64,000 bases of DNA. Source: Hinthialibacter sp964556895 (GTDB lineage Bacteria; Hinthialibacterota; Hinthialibacteria; Hinthialibacterales; Hinthialibacteraceae). The position numbers and the translations under genes were made by a program. Shown piece after piece: positions 42,217-50,844 of this stretch. The notes beneath the pieces were generated by a model, which saw nothing but the letters and a program-made list of their open reading frames with translations, did not search any database and was not told the DNA's origin. Positions within the stretch are counted from its first letter, which is position 1; every line of letters begins with the position of its first letter. The stretch lies in the NCBI GenBank assembly GCA_964556895.1, contig CAZKYC010000003.1, positions 1 to 64,000 of the forward strand, given 5' to 3'.

Positions 42217-44646
42217 TTAGAATGGCTGAAACTCATCTTCAACTTTAGCCAGTCGATTCGTACTGGAGTCCTTCCGATTGCTTGAATCAAATTCATCAAA
42301 GTCATGCTTCGCATTTTGTCCATTTCCATGTGAAGAAGTAGACGGATTCACTTTGGCTGTCTTTGGAATTGAAGCAGATGGAACCCCCGTACTCAATTTA
42401 AATCGGCTGACCACTTCTTGCATTTGCTGTGCTTGTGCGGAAAGTTCTTCGCTGGACGATGCGAGTTCTTCGCTGGAAGCGGAATTCTGTTGCGTCACCA
42501 CATCCAACTGAGACACCGATTGGCGAATCTGTGAGGCGCCGCGCGATTGTTCATTGCAGGATGCGGCAATTTCCTGAACCAGGTTTGAAGCATTCTGTAC
42601 AGAGGGTACAACATTTTTAATAAGGTTACCTGCTACTTCAGCGCGGCTAACACTGTCTGTTGCTAGTGCGCTAATTTCCTTTGCCGCCAATTGGCTGCGT
42701 TCCGCCAGTTTGCGCACTTCGACCGCAACAACGGCAAACCCCTTACCCATATCGCCTGCTCGCGCTGCTTCAATGGCTGCATTGAGCGCCAGCAAATTGG
42801 TCTGGTCAGCAATATCATCAACAATTGAGATTTGCTCAGCAATTTTCTTCATTGCATCTACGGTTTCAGTAACCGCTCTTCCGCCTTCTTCTGCTTCGCT
42901 TGCTGCTTGATTGGCGACTTTGTTGGTTTCGTCCGCATTGGTGGAATTTTGTTCGATTGCGCTGACGAGTTGTTCTATGGCCGCCGAGGTTTCTTCGAGA
43001 TTGGCGGCCTGTTCGGTCGCGCCGTTCGCCATACTCTGTGATGAAGACGAAAGTTCTTCGGAACTGGCTGCAACTTGATCGGATGATTGAGAAATAGAAC
43101 CCAATACTTCATTCAAGTTCTTCGACATGAAGTTCAGCGCCGACGCTAGTTGGCCAATTTCATCTTTCTGGTTCAGATCAATAGTTTGGGTCAAGTCGCC
43201 TTTCGCCACTTGCTGAGCAAAATTAACGCCCAGCTGAATCGGTTTAACAATCATTCGAGTAATAAAAGTTGCAATAAAAGCACCAATTAAAAGAGCAGCA
43301 ATCAGCCCTATAATCATCACGGTTGATGCATTACCGAGCATTGTGTCTGTATCATTTGCGATTGTTTTCGTCTGGCTAATTCCTACGGTAGCGGTTTCTT
43401 GCGCATTGACCAAAACCTGGGTCGCCACATCATTGCGCTTCGTGCTGATATCATTAACCTTTAACCAATTGGCCAACATTGCATTCATCTGATTATCGTA
43501 TTCAACTGCAGCGCTTTTGGTTTGATTGATCGCAGCAATATCAGCATCTTTGCGTGTTATTTTGAGCAAATCCTCACTATATGAATCGATAGCGTCGAAA
43601 TCAGTTTGCGCCTCTTTAATCAATGCAGGATTCTGTTCCGCTTGCGAGCGCCAAGCTTTTACGCGCACCAAATTTCCATGAGTTAATATCTTAGCGGCGA
43701 GATTGACTTTGTCGAAACGCTCAGTGACTGAAGTTTTGAATGCTGACAAGTCTTCGTCGAGTTTTTGGTTCTGGCCAGCAATAAAATCATTGCAGTTCTG
43801 CATATAGTCATTCGCAGAATTATCCAGTTGGGTTTTTACCTCAGCGGTTATTCCATTCGCAAGCATACTTTCAATCGCGCTTTTGTATGATTCGCCAGCG
43901 GTTTTGGTATCATCAATGCGTTTCAAATCTTCTTCTAAGCGGGTTATTGTACGCAATTCATTATACAGAGTATCCAAACGATCAAATGTCGGCAGAACCG
44001 CCTGGGCAAGTTCCATATTGCTTTCCGCCTGTGAACGCCAAACGCTTAGCCGAATTGCATTACCGATATCAATAATGTCATTGACCAGATTGATCTTTTG
44101 TACCCGCTCTTGAACGAGAGTAAAATTGGTTTCGACATCTTGGGTGAATTGATTCCGTTGCGATTCAATAAACGCTTCACTGTTGTGGACAAACTTTGCA
44201 GCCCCATCATCCATTCCTTTGCGATTCAAATCTAATTCTGCAAAGGCGGCTACGGTTTGATCAACGTAAGATTCATAACTACCTACATTTTCTGAGATGG
44301 TTTGAATTGCAGGCCCTAATTCTTTGAGGTTGGGAGAATCTTGAGCCAACTGTTTGGCGTATTCTACCGATTTTCTTACATCCCCTAAATACTGTCTCCC
44401 CGTATTCAGGTAGGTTTCATCTTCAGAGAGGCCATATCCACGCATGTTATACATCGTTAAAAATGAGTTGCGTTCGATCTCATTGCACACTTCCACTACC
44501 GGCACATACTCTGATGAAAGCATTTCAGATTGCACCTGAACCGAGTTCATCCTTAATATCGACATTACGCCTAACGCTAATGCCAACAGCAATACTAATG
44601 AGAATCCAAACCCAATCTTTACGCCCAATTTCAAGCTATTAAACAT
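42217..44646 (-). CDS. Methyl-accepting chemotaxis protein with duplicated helical sensor
   Basis: 809 residues. TM1 lies at about 12-30 and TM2 at 442-464, bracketing a periplasmic region of about 410 residues of HBM-like helical type. That region contains an internal duplication: 155-265 and 285-394 align, with VWRSQAESN against AWRSQAEQN. A HAMP domain (465-518) and a signalling domain with the hairpin tip IVDDIADQTNLLALNAAIEAARAGDMGKGFAVVA follow. The tail ends EDEFQPF after a Ser/Asn/Asp-rich linker, recalling the C-terminal pentapeptide used to tether CheR. No che genes are in the window. Confidence 0.9.
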   Translation of the reverse strand: MFNSLKLGVKIGFGFSLVLLLALALGVMSILRMNSVQVQSEMLSSEYVPVVEVCNEIERNSFLTMYNMRGYGLSEDETYLNTGRQYLGDVRKSVEYAKQLAQDSPNLKELGPAIQTISENVGSYESYVDQTVAAFAELDLNRKGMDDGAAKFVHNSEAFIESQRNQFTQDVETNFTLVQERVQKINLVNDIIDIGNAIRLSVWRSQAESNMELAQAVLPTFDRLDTLYNELRTITRLEEDLKRIDDTKTAGESYKSAIESMLANGITAEVKTQLDNSANDYMQNCNDFIAGQNQKLDEDLSAFKTSVTERFDKVNLAAKILTHGNLVRVKAWRSQAEQNPALIKEAQTDFDAIDSYSEDLLKITRKDADIAAINQTKSAAVEYDNQMNAMLANWLKVNDISTKRNDVATQVLVNAQETATVGISQTKTIANDTDTMLGNASTVMIIGLIAALLIGAFIATFITRMIVKPIQLGVNFAQQVAKGDLTQTIDLNQKDEIGQLASALNFMSKNLNEVLGSISQSSDQVAASSEELSSSSQSMANGATEQAANLEETSAAIEQLVSAIEQNSTNADETNKVANQAASEAEEGGRAVTETVDAMKKIAEQISIVDDIADQTNLLALNAAIEAARAGDMGKGFAVVAVEVRKLAERSQLAAKEISALATDSVSRAEVAGNLIKNVVPSVQNASNLVQEIAASCNEQSRGASQIRQSVSQLDVVTQQNSASSEELASSSEELSAQAQQMQEVVSRFKLSTGVPSASIPKTAKVNPSTSSHGNGQNAKHDFDEFDSSNRKDSSTNRLAKVEDEFQPF

Positions 44647-44833
44647 TTTTTCTCTCCACTAAGTTAGGATAGATAGTGCATATCCATCGCATAAGCAGAG
44701 ATTGTGCCAAAATGACTACTCTGAAACCAGAATCATAAATCTAACTAATTTAGGACATTACACATCTAGTAAATTGATCGTATTTATCAACATGTATACA
44801 CAAATGTTACAGATTCATTTCGCTTTCACGATT

Positions 44834-45100
44834 TCAGCTACAGAAAAAAATGAGTGGACATACGATATTTTGAGACACTGTTTGAAGTGACCCCCATTGT
44901 CTAGAAAGAAAATCGGAAAAATAAACATTTTTGGCGATTTTGGCGGTCTCATTTTCGGCGAGCAGGTCGAACTCTGTATTCAGGCTCTCATTGAGCGTCC
45001 CTTTTTGGTACTATACGACGCTTGACAATACGGCTCCCGTGATAAAAATAGCGCCGACACACAACAGGATGATTTTGGCTTTGACATTCAATGTAAACAT
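44834..45100 (-). pseudogene. N-terminal remnant of a second chemoreceptor-like gene
   Basis: From an ATG at 45100 (AGAGGG upstream) it reads MFTLNVKAKIILLCVGAIFI then TGAVLSSVV and hits TAG at 45011-45013. In the same frame it continues YQKGTLNESLNTEFDLLAEN then ETAKIAKNVY before homology fades and a TGA appears at 44834. This is the start of a signal-anchored methyl-accepting chemotaxis protein, interrupted by one amber codon and then truncated. It lies directly upstream of the intact chemoreceptor on the same strand. Confidence 0.65.
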
Positions 45101-45367
45101 GGTTGAACCCTCTCTTTTTGATGTCGTGTCACGTCCATCAATTGGATAATCGGATGCCAAATTGTTTTCATTCAACCAACCAGAGCCAAATGAGCGCGTA
45201 AGGACAATGTATAAAGAGGGTTAGAAGCGAGGGGTTTTAGACAATCCGACATCAAATCGATCCACTTTTAGAATCTAGTAACGTTGCCAATTACAACCCG
45301 TCTTATATGTAACCGAAATACAAAAAAACAAGTTACTGAAAACCAACGAAAAAGGACTGTGTATAAC

Positions 45368-45703
45368 ATGGAACAAGTAAGGCCAACTTCTTATTCAGAA
45401 ATACGTCAAATACAAAGAGAATTTGATGATTATCAAAAGGCCATGTTCCCCGAGCGTGGGCCTAACTTTTTCGCTCTAGAACTGAACGGCGAAGCTGGCG
45501 AACTCGCCAACCTGGAGAAAAAAGACTGGAAAGGGGTCGAAGTCGGCCACGAACGTTTTGAGGATGAGGCGGCGGACGTCTTGATCGCGCTGCTGAATTA
45601 TTGCAACGCCCGCGGCGTCGACCTAGCCAATGCAGTTGAAACGAAAATGAATAAAATTCACACGAAGCGAATTTCAGAATTCGAACAAGAGAAGAAATCA
45701 TGA
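45368..45703 (+). CDS. MazG-like nucleotide pyrophosphohydrolase
   Basis: 111 residues. The MazG metal-binding pattern is complete: ELNGEAGELANLEKKDWKG then ERFEDEAADVLIALLNY (ExxE...ExxD). The family hydrolyses NTPs or modified nucleotides to monophosphates, so a house-cleaning role is likely. I chose MEQVRPTSY at 45368 over the longer frame because AAAGGA lies upstream and the residues before it look untranslated. Its stop overlaps the next start as ATGA, so the pair is coupled. Confidence 0.82.
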   Translation: MEQVRPTSYSEIRQIQREFDDYQKAMFPERGPNFFALELNGEAGELANLEKKDWKGVEVGHERFEDEAADVLIALLNYCNARGVDLANAVETKMNKIHTKRISEFEQEKKS

Positions 45704-46464
45704 AGCCCATTTTTTCGATATTGTTATTACTCTTGGTTTCTTCACAACTGGTTCATGCCGCAACGCCAACCAACGTCATTGTTCATGTTCTTTCAAATGA
45801 CGCCAAGTTAATTGGAACCAGCATGGGCGGCGCTTGGGTCACGATTCGTGATGTGAAGACGAATGAAATACTCTCTCAAGGCAAACACATCGGAGCAACC
45901 GGCGACACCAATCTCATTGTTAAACAGCCTAAGAAACGCGGTGCAGAGCGCTTTTCTGGCGAATCGCCCGCCGTGTATAAGGACACTCTATCTCTCGAAC
46001 GCCCAACCGTGGTTGAGATCACCGCCGAAGGCCCGCTGGCCTATCCACAAGCGACTCAGAAGGCGACTGTTACAACGCTGTTAATACCCGGAAACCACAT
46101 GACAGGCGAAGGTGTGGTGTTGACCCTGCATGGCTTTATCGTCGACATCATGGCGCCCGAGCCAGTTGATTCAGTCAAAGCGGGAAACGACTTCACGCTA
46201 ACCGCGTCTGTCCGAATGATGTGTGGTTGCCCTACCAGCCCGGGCGGCCTGTGGGACTCGAACGACTATGAGATCACCGCACATTTGATTCAAAATGAAG
46301 AGGTGGTTGGTTCAACTCAAATGAAATTCTCGGGAAGAACAAATATCTATCAAGCCAACATGAAAGCGCCTTCGAAGACAGGAAGCATAGAAGTGTTAAT
46401 TACTGCCAGTGACGTCAAGAAGACGAACTTTGGCATGGATCAAATGACACTAAAAGTCAACTAA
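45700..46464 (+). CDS. Secreted protein of unknown function, coupled to MazG-like
   Basis: 254 residues. The signal peptide is MKPIFSILLLLLVSSQLVHA. The mature part looks like two beta-sandwich domains: 25-150 (VIVHVLSNDAKLIGTSMGGA...) and 155-254 (DSVKAGNDFTLTASVRMMCG...). A conserved-looking MCGCPTSPGGLWDSNDYEI block holds two Cys and could bind metal or form a disulfide. I do not recognise the family. The ATGA overlap with the cytoplasmic MazG-like gene is odd because the products act in different compartments. It ends 3 bp from the convergent GT2 gene. Confidence 0.65.
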   Translation: MKPIFSILLLLLVSSQLVHAATPTNVIVHVLSNDAKLIGTSMGGAWVTIRDVKTNEILSQGKHIGATGDTNLIVKQPKKRGAERFSGESPAVYKDTLSLERPTVVEITAEGPLAYPQATQKATVTTLLIPGNHMTGEGVVLTLHGFIVDIMAPEPVDSVKAGNDFTLTASVRMMCGCPTSPGGLWDSNDYEITAHLIQNEEVVGSTQMKFSGRTNIYQANMKAPSKTGSIEVLITASDVKKTNFGMDQMTLKVN

Positions 46465-46467
46465 ATC

Positions 46468-47211
46468 TTATTCTGGTTTCGTTTGGCTTCGCTCAGCGAC
46501 AGAGTACTGAAACCCGCGCAGGCGAAGCCAGACAACGCCGAACGTGTCTACGATGCCGACCCAGAGGCGGTTATGAATTGAATATTTCGATGAGCCTTGG
46601 TTGCGTGGGCGGTGGTTGACTGGGCCTTCGTTGATGCGAAACCCTTGTTGAATCACCAGGGTCGGCAAGAAGCGGTGCATCCCTTTAAAGCACGGCATGC
46701 CCTGGACGCATTCGCGGCGAAATGCGCGGGTCGAACAGCCCACATCTCGAACCGTTTTTCCTGTGAACAGATTTCTAAACCCATTGGCGACATACGCGAT
46801 CAACTGGCGTTGTAGACCGTCTTTGCGCTTTTCGCGAAAGCCATTGGCCATGTCGACATCGCCGCTAATCACCATTTCGATTAAACCCGGTAAATCAGCG
46901 GGGTCATTCTGACCGTCGCCGTCTAGGGTAGCAAAAATACGCCCTCGCGCTTCTTGAAACCCCGCAAATAAGGCCGCTGACTGGCCAGCGTTCTTTGCGA
47001 GCGATATGTATGTATGTCGAGGGTCGTCTTGGTGTAACTGGCGCAGGATATCTAAACCGCCGTCGCAAGAACCATCATTAATCCATACACATTCCCACGA
47101 CCATAAGGTGTCGGCCATCGCCGCCGCCACTTCTTCAGCCAGCGGTTTTATGTTGTCGGCTTCGTCTTTGATGGGAACAAGAATCGACACGTCGATCACG
47201 GCCTGGTCCAA
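46468..47211 (-). CDS. GT2 polyprenyl-phosphate glycosyltransferase (DPM1/ArnC-like)
   Basis: 247 residues. The GT2 fold is intact: VSILVPIKDEADNIKPLAEE at the start, WINDGSCDGG, NAGQSAALFAGFQEARG, and the DxD-type motif ATLDGDGQNDP. It lacks the C-terminal transmembrane helices of ArnC, as in short dolichol-phosphate-mannose-synthase-like enzymes. It would move a sugar from a nucleotide donor to polyprenyl phosphate at the inner face of the membrane. It starts 5 bp after mtnP on the same strand, so they share a transcript. Confidence 0.87.
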   Translation of the reverse strand: MDQAVIDVSILVPIKDEADNIKPLAEEVAAAMADTLWSWECVWINDGSCDGGLDILRQLHQDDPRHTYISLAKNAGQSAALFAGFQEARGRIFATLDGDGQNDPADLPGLIEMVISGDVDMANGFREKRKDGLQRQLIAYVANGFRNLFTGKTVRDVGCSTRAFRRECVQGMPCFKGMHRFLPTLVIQQGFRINEGPVNHRPRNQGSSKYSIHNRLWVGIVDTFGVVWLRLRGFQYSVAERSQTKPE

Positions 47212-47216
47212 TCTGG

Positions 47217-48077
47217 CTATTTCAAATAGTTTTTCATTAAAAATTCAAATGCTTCCCGCTTCTCAATGGGGAAATCAAGCGGCTGAGTGACAATTGATGT
47301 TGAAAGCGCATTGACCGCAGGGCAATTCGGGCCGCGTTCTTGTGGAATTTTTGGAATCACGGTTTTAATTAAACGCTTCAGGTTGTCTGCGTTTTCTGAT
47401 AATACTTTCAACACCTTCGCGACATCGACGTCTTCTTCATGCCAACAATCAAAGTCTGTCACCGCCGCGACGATGGCGTAACTGATTTCGGCCTCACGAG
47501 CGAGTTTGGCTTCGGGCGACGCGGTCATGCCGATGATGTCAGCGCCCCAGCTGCGGTAGAGGTGAGACTCGGCGCGAGTCGAAAACGCAGGCCCTTCCAT
47601 ACAGACATACGTCCCTTTGGGGTGGACGGTGACGCCGCACTCCTGAATGGCGCTGATTAGCAGCTGCCGCAACGGCCCGCTAAACGGGTCGGCGAAGGGC
47701 ACATGCACCGCCACTGGCTCAAACAGGCTGGTGGGGCGGTTGCGGGTGCGGTCAATCAACTGGTCTGGGACGACAAATTGCAACGGCGCCATTTCTTCTT
47801 TGAGGCTGCCGCAGGCGTTGACCGCGATGATCCATTCAACGCCCAGCTTTTTCATGGCATAGATATTGGCCTGGTAAGGGACAAATGTTGGGCTGTATTT
47901 GTGCGTGCGGCCATGGCGCGGCAGAAACGCGATGTCGCGGCCTTGATAGCGGCCCAGACGGACCAAGTCTGACGGTCCGCCAAACGGCGTTTGTATTTCG
48001 ATTTCGTCATAATAATCAACGCCTTCTAAATGATAGACGCCAGAACCGCCGATCACGCCGATCGATACATCACCCAT
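47217..48077 (-). CDS. mtnP: S-methyl-5'-thioadenosine phosphorylase
   Basis: 286 residues. The start IGVIGGSGVYHLEG, the phosphate-site region PRHGRTHKYSPTFVPYQANI, the base and ribose site TYVCMEGPAFSTRAESHLYRSWGADIIGMT, and TDFDCWHEEDVDV are all of the MTAP type; Asp-x-Asp in the last motif favours adenine. It splits methylthioadenosine into adenine and methylthioribose-1-phosphate in methionine salvage. No other salvage genes are nearby. It is upstream of and co-transcribed with a GT2 gene. Confidence 0.92.
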   Translation of the reverse strand: MGDVSIGVIGGSGVYHLEGVDYYDEIEIQTPFGGPSDLVRLGRYQGRDIAFLPRHGRTHKYSPTFVPYQANIYAMKKLGVEWIIAVNACGSLKEEMAPLQFVVPDQLIDRTRNRPTSLFEPVAVHVPFADPFSGPLRQLLISAIQECGVTVHPKGTYVCMEGPAFSTRAESHLYRSWGADIIGMTASPEAKLAREAEISYAIVAAVTDFDCWHEEDVDVAKVLKVLSENADNLKRLIKTVIPKIPQERGPNCPAVNALSTSIVTQPLDFPIEKREAFEFLMKNYLK

Positions 48078-48193
48078 GAGTTTGCCTCCAAACTGAACTC
48101 TCTCTGCTCAAGTCTACTAAATCTTGCTACGATAGGGTTGTGACGGGCGGCGGTCAAGCAGTCGACAAACGAGAATTCGGCCAGGAGAACAAC

Positions 48194-49090
48194 ATGATTC
48201 GTAGCATGACAGGGTATAGCAGCGTTCGCGAGACCATCGGCGAGGCGTTGGTCAGTTTTGAAATCAAGACCTTAAACCACCGAAACCAAGACTTTCACTT
48301 TCATTCGCCACGCTCGCTCGCCATGCTTGAGTCGCCCGTTCGAGACCTGGTGGTAAAACAAGTCAGGCGCGGCCGAATTGAAACCTATCTTCGCGTTATC
48401 GGCAATATGACGCCCAAAGAAACCATACGGGTGAATCTCGCCACCGCCAAAGCCTATATCAACGCCGCCCAAGAAATCGCCGACTCGCTCAATCTAGAGT
48501 TCCAGCCCAAGATTGAATCAGTCATGAGTTTTAACGGGGTGCTTGATACGGACGATTCGCATGGACCGGCTGATGAGTGTTGGCCCATGCTGAACGGCCT
48601 GGTTGAGAAAGCGGTTGAGCGGTTGCTTCAAATGAAACTTGATGAAGGCGCGCGGTTAATGAATGAGTTTGAATCACAACTGAACCAGCTGCAGCACATT
48701 ACAGAATCCTTCGAACCTCTGCGCGATGGCGTGATGAACGAATACCGCGAAAAGTTATTGGCCCGCATTCAAGAGTGGGAGTCGGCGCCAGACCTCGACC
48801 CAAACCGGGTCGCCCAGGAAGTAGCGTTTTTCGCCGACCGTTCAGACATCCAAGAAGAGACCGTGAGGATGAAAAGCCATATTGCCCAATTTCGTGATAT
48901 TTTAACTGAAAACACGCCGGAGAGCGATTACACAGCCGTGGGCCGGAAATTGGATTTTTTATGCCAGGAACTGTTTCGCGAGTCAAACACCATTGGGTCG
49001 AAGAGCGCGTCATTAGACATCACCCAGCGCGCTTTAAAACTGAAAGGCATCATTGAACAGTTGCGCGAACAGGTCCAAAACGTTGAATAA
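48194..49090 (+). CDS. yicC: YicC/YloC family endoribonuclease
   Basis: 298 residues. The N-terminal YicC motif IRSMTGYSSVRETIGEALVS with LNHRNQDFHFHSPRSL is intact, and the C-terminal DUF1732 block includes RIQEWE, EVAFFADRSDIQEETVRM and KLDFLCQELFRESNTIGSKS. The family cleaves certain RNAs in the cytoplasm. I chose the ATG at 48194 because AGGAG lies 9 bases upstream and the family always begins here. A histidine kinase gene follows 29 bp later. Confidence 0.9.
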   Translation: MIRSMTGYSSVRETIGEALVSFEIKTLNHRNQDFHFHSPRSLAMLESPVRDLVVKQVRRGRIETYLRVIGNMTPKETIRVNLATAKAYINAAQEIADSLNLEFQPKIESVMSFNGVLDTDDSHGPADECWPMLNGLVEKAVERLLQMKLDEGARLMNEFESQLNQLQHITESFEPLRDGVMNEYREKLLARIQEWESAPDLDPNRVAQEVAFFADRSDIQEETVRMKSHIAQFRDILTENTPESDYTAVGRKLDFLCQELFRESNTIGSKSASLDITQRALKLKGIIEQLREQVQNVE

Positions 49091-49119
49091 CCAGGCGACG
49101 CTTCGCCGCGAACCACTCT

Positions 49120-50838
49120 ATGCCACTAATCACGCCGCGCAGGCGGTTTCTCATCACAGCGCCCTTGGCGCTTCTTTTACCGGCGGGTTTGTTGACCTAC
49201 CTAGGGCTTCAAACCGTCGGCCTGGTCGAAAACCGACACGTTGAAACTATCAACCAACAAGTCAACACCATCGTTCAGAGCGTTCGCAACCGCACCCGCT
49301 ACCGCCTCAATAACGAAATCATCATCACGTTTCGGTCAGTCATCGCCAACCAAATGGTCAACCTGTTGCCTGACGAACCCAACGACAGCGATCCGTTAAT
49401 TACGGTGCGCGACCCACTACCGTTTGTCGACCATTTTTTTGTATTCAGCAAAGACGAGAGCCTCTATTTTTTTGAAAAAGGCCCGTCGGGCAACCCGGTC
49501 GTCTCAAACTGGCGCCTGGCGCCGCCTACACGCGAGTCATTTGTTACTCGCCTGACTAGCGCGCTGGTATCAGCCGAAGAAAGCGCCGGAATGTATGAGA
49601 TCCCTCAGCAAACCAACAAAGATTTTCGCCAGCTGATTTACCCCGACACCTATTACAACTTGTTAGAAAACAATCAGCGCCAATTGGCGTTCTACGCTAT
49701 TCGCCGGGACCATTCCGCTGGCGAGCCCATGTTTATGATGCCCGATTGGATGCAGGCGATCGGCTTCACCATCGATTTTGAGTATTTAAACGAAGAATTT
49801 TTTGATAGTACGATCAAACAGATGTATTCGGTCGAAGACGAACTTCGGTATCCCATTCAAATTGTTGACCGCTTGACCGCTGAAGTGGTCGCTGATGTAG
49901 AAGAAATCGGCGACCCCAACTCGTTTATCCCCAGTACCCAATATCGGCCCCGGCCATTCAGCGAAAACTTTTTCCCCTGGTATTTCATTTCGTTCTCAGA
50001 CACGACCGGGCGCGACATCATGCAGGTAGCGAAAAACGAGGTCGCCATTTATTATTGTTTGATCGCCGCCGCCAATGTGTGTTTGATCGCCGCCGTGTTT
50101 GGCGCGCTGCGCAACGTCGCCAAAGAACTGGCGCTGTCAGACATGCGCTCGAACTTCGTCGCGCGCGTGTCGCATGAGCTACGGACGCCGCTGGGGCTGA
50201 TTCGGCTGTTCGCCGAAACGATGGAACTTGAACGAATCAAAGACAACGAAACCAAAAAAGAATATCTCCACGCCATTACCAAAGAGAGCGAGCGCCTCAC
50301 CCATCTCATCAATAACATATTAAATTTTTCTCAAATCGAGTCGCAAAAAAAACACTACAACCTCTCGCCGAATTCTATCGAAGACATCATTTTTGAAACA
50401 GTCGACGCGATGCAATACCACTTTCAACGCCATGACATGAATGTTGAAATGGACATCGATTCAGATATACCCGCCATTGATTGCGACTACGAAGCCATCA
50501 GCCAAGCGCTGTATAACATTTTGTCGAATGCAGTCAAATATTCCGGCGACGGCATGTCGATTGACGTTCGCGCCTACAAAGACAACAACGAGGCGGTGAT
50601 TGAAGTCGCTGACCAAGGCATCGGCATCGCCAAAGAAAACCAGCGAAAAATCTTTCAGGAGTTTTATCGCGTCATTGACCCGCGCGTACAAGAGACCGGC
50701 GGCAGCGGCTTGGGCCTGGCGGTGGTTCAACACATTGTTGAAGGCCACCAAGGCAAACTCTCTGTCGAAAGCAATCCGGATGAAGGCAGCACCTTCACCA
50801 TCCGCTTACCGCTCTCTCCGCAGAAAAGGGTTGGTTGA
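49120..50838 (+). CDS. Membrane sensor histidine kinase
   Basis: 572 residues. One TM helix lies near 8-32 and another at about 308-330 (AIYYCLIAAANVCLIAAVFGAL), flanking a periplasmic sensor of about 275 residues that I do not recognise. The kinase part has the H-box VSHELRTPLG (His352), the N-box LYNILSNAVKYSG, and the ATP-lid motifs VADQGIGIAKENQ and GGSGLGLAVVQHIV. No response regulator is adjacent, so it is an orphan here. It is followed by the O-antigen-ligase-like gene after 6 bp and may be co-transcribed with it. Confidence 0.9.
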   Translation: MPLITPRRRFLITAPLALLLPAGLLTYLGLQTVGLVENRHVETINQQVNTIVQSVRNRTRYRLNNEIIITFRSVIANQMVNLLPDEPNDSDPLITVRDPLPFVDHFFVFSKDESLYFFEKGPSGNPVVSNWRLAPPTRESFVTRLTSALVSAEESAGMYEIPQQTNKDFRQLIYPDTYYNLLENNQRQLAFYAIRRDHSAGEPMFMMPDWMQAIGFTIDFEYLNEEFFDSTIKQMYSVEDELRYPIQIVDRLTAEVVADVEEIGDPNSFIPSTQYRPRPFSENFFPWYFISFSDTTGRDIMQVAKNEVAIYYCLIAAANVCLIAAVFGALRNVAKELALSDMRSNFVARVSHELRTPLGLIRLFAETMELERIKDNETKKEYLHAITKESERLTHLINNILNFSQIESQKKHYNLSPNSIEDIIFETVDAMQYHFQRHDMNVEMDIDSDIPAIDCDYEAISQALYNILSNAVKYSGDGMSIDVRAYKDNNEAVIEVADQGIGIAKENQRKIFQEFYRVIDPRVQETGGSGLGLAVVQHIVEGHQGKLSVESNPDEGSTFTIRLPLSPQKRVG

Positions 50839-50844
50839 GCGCCG

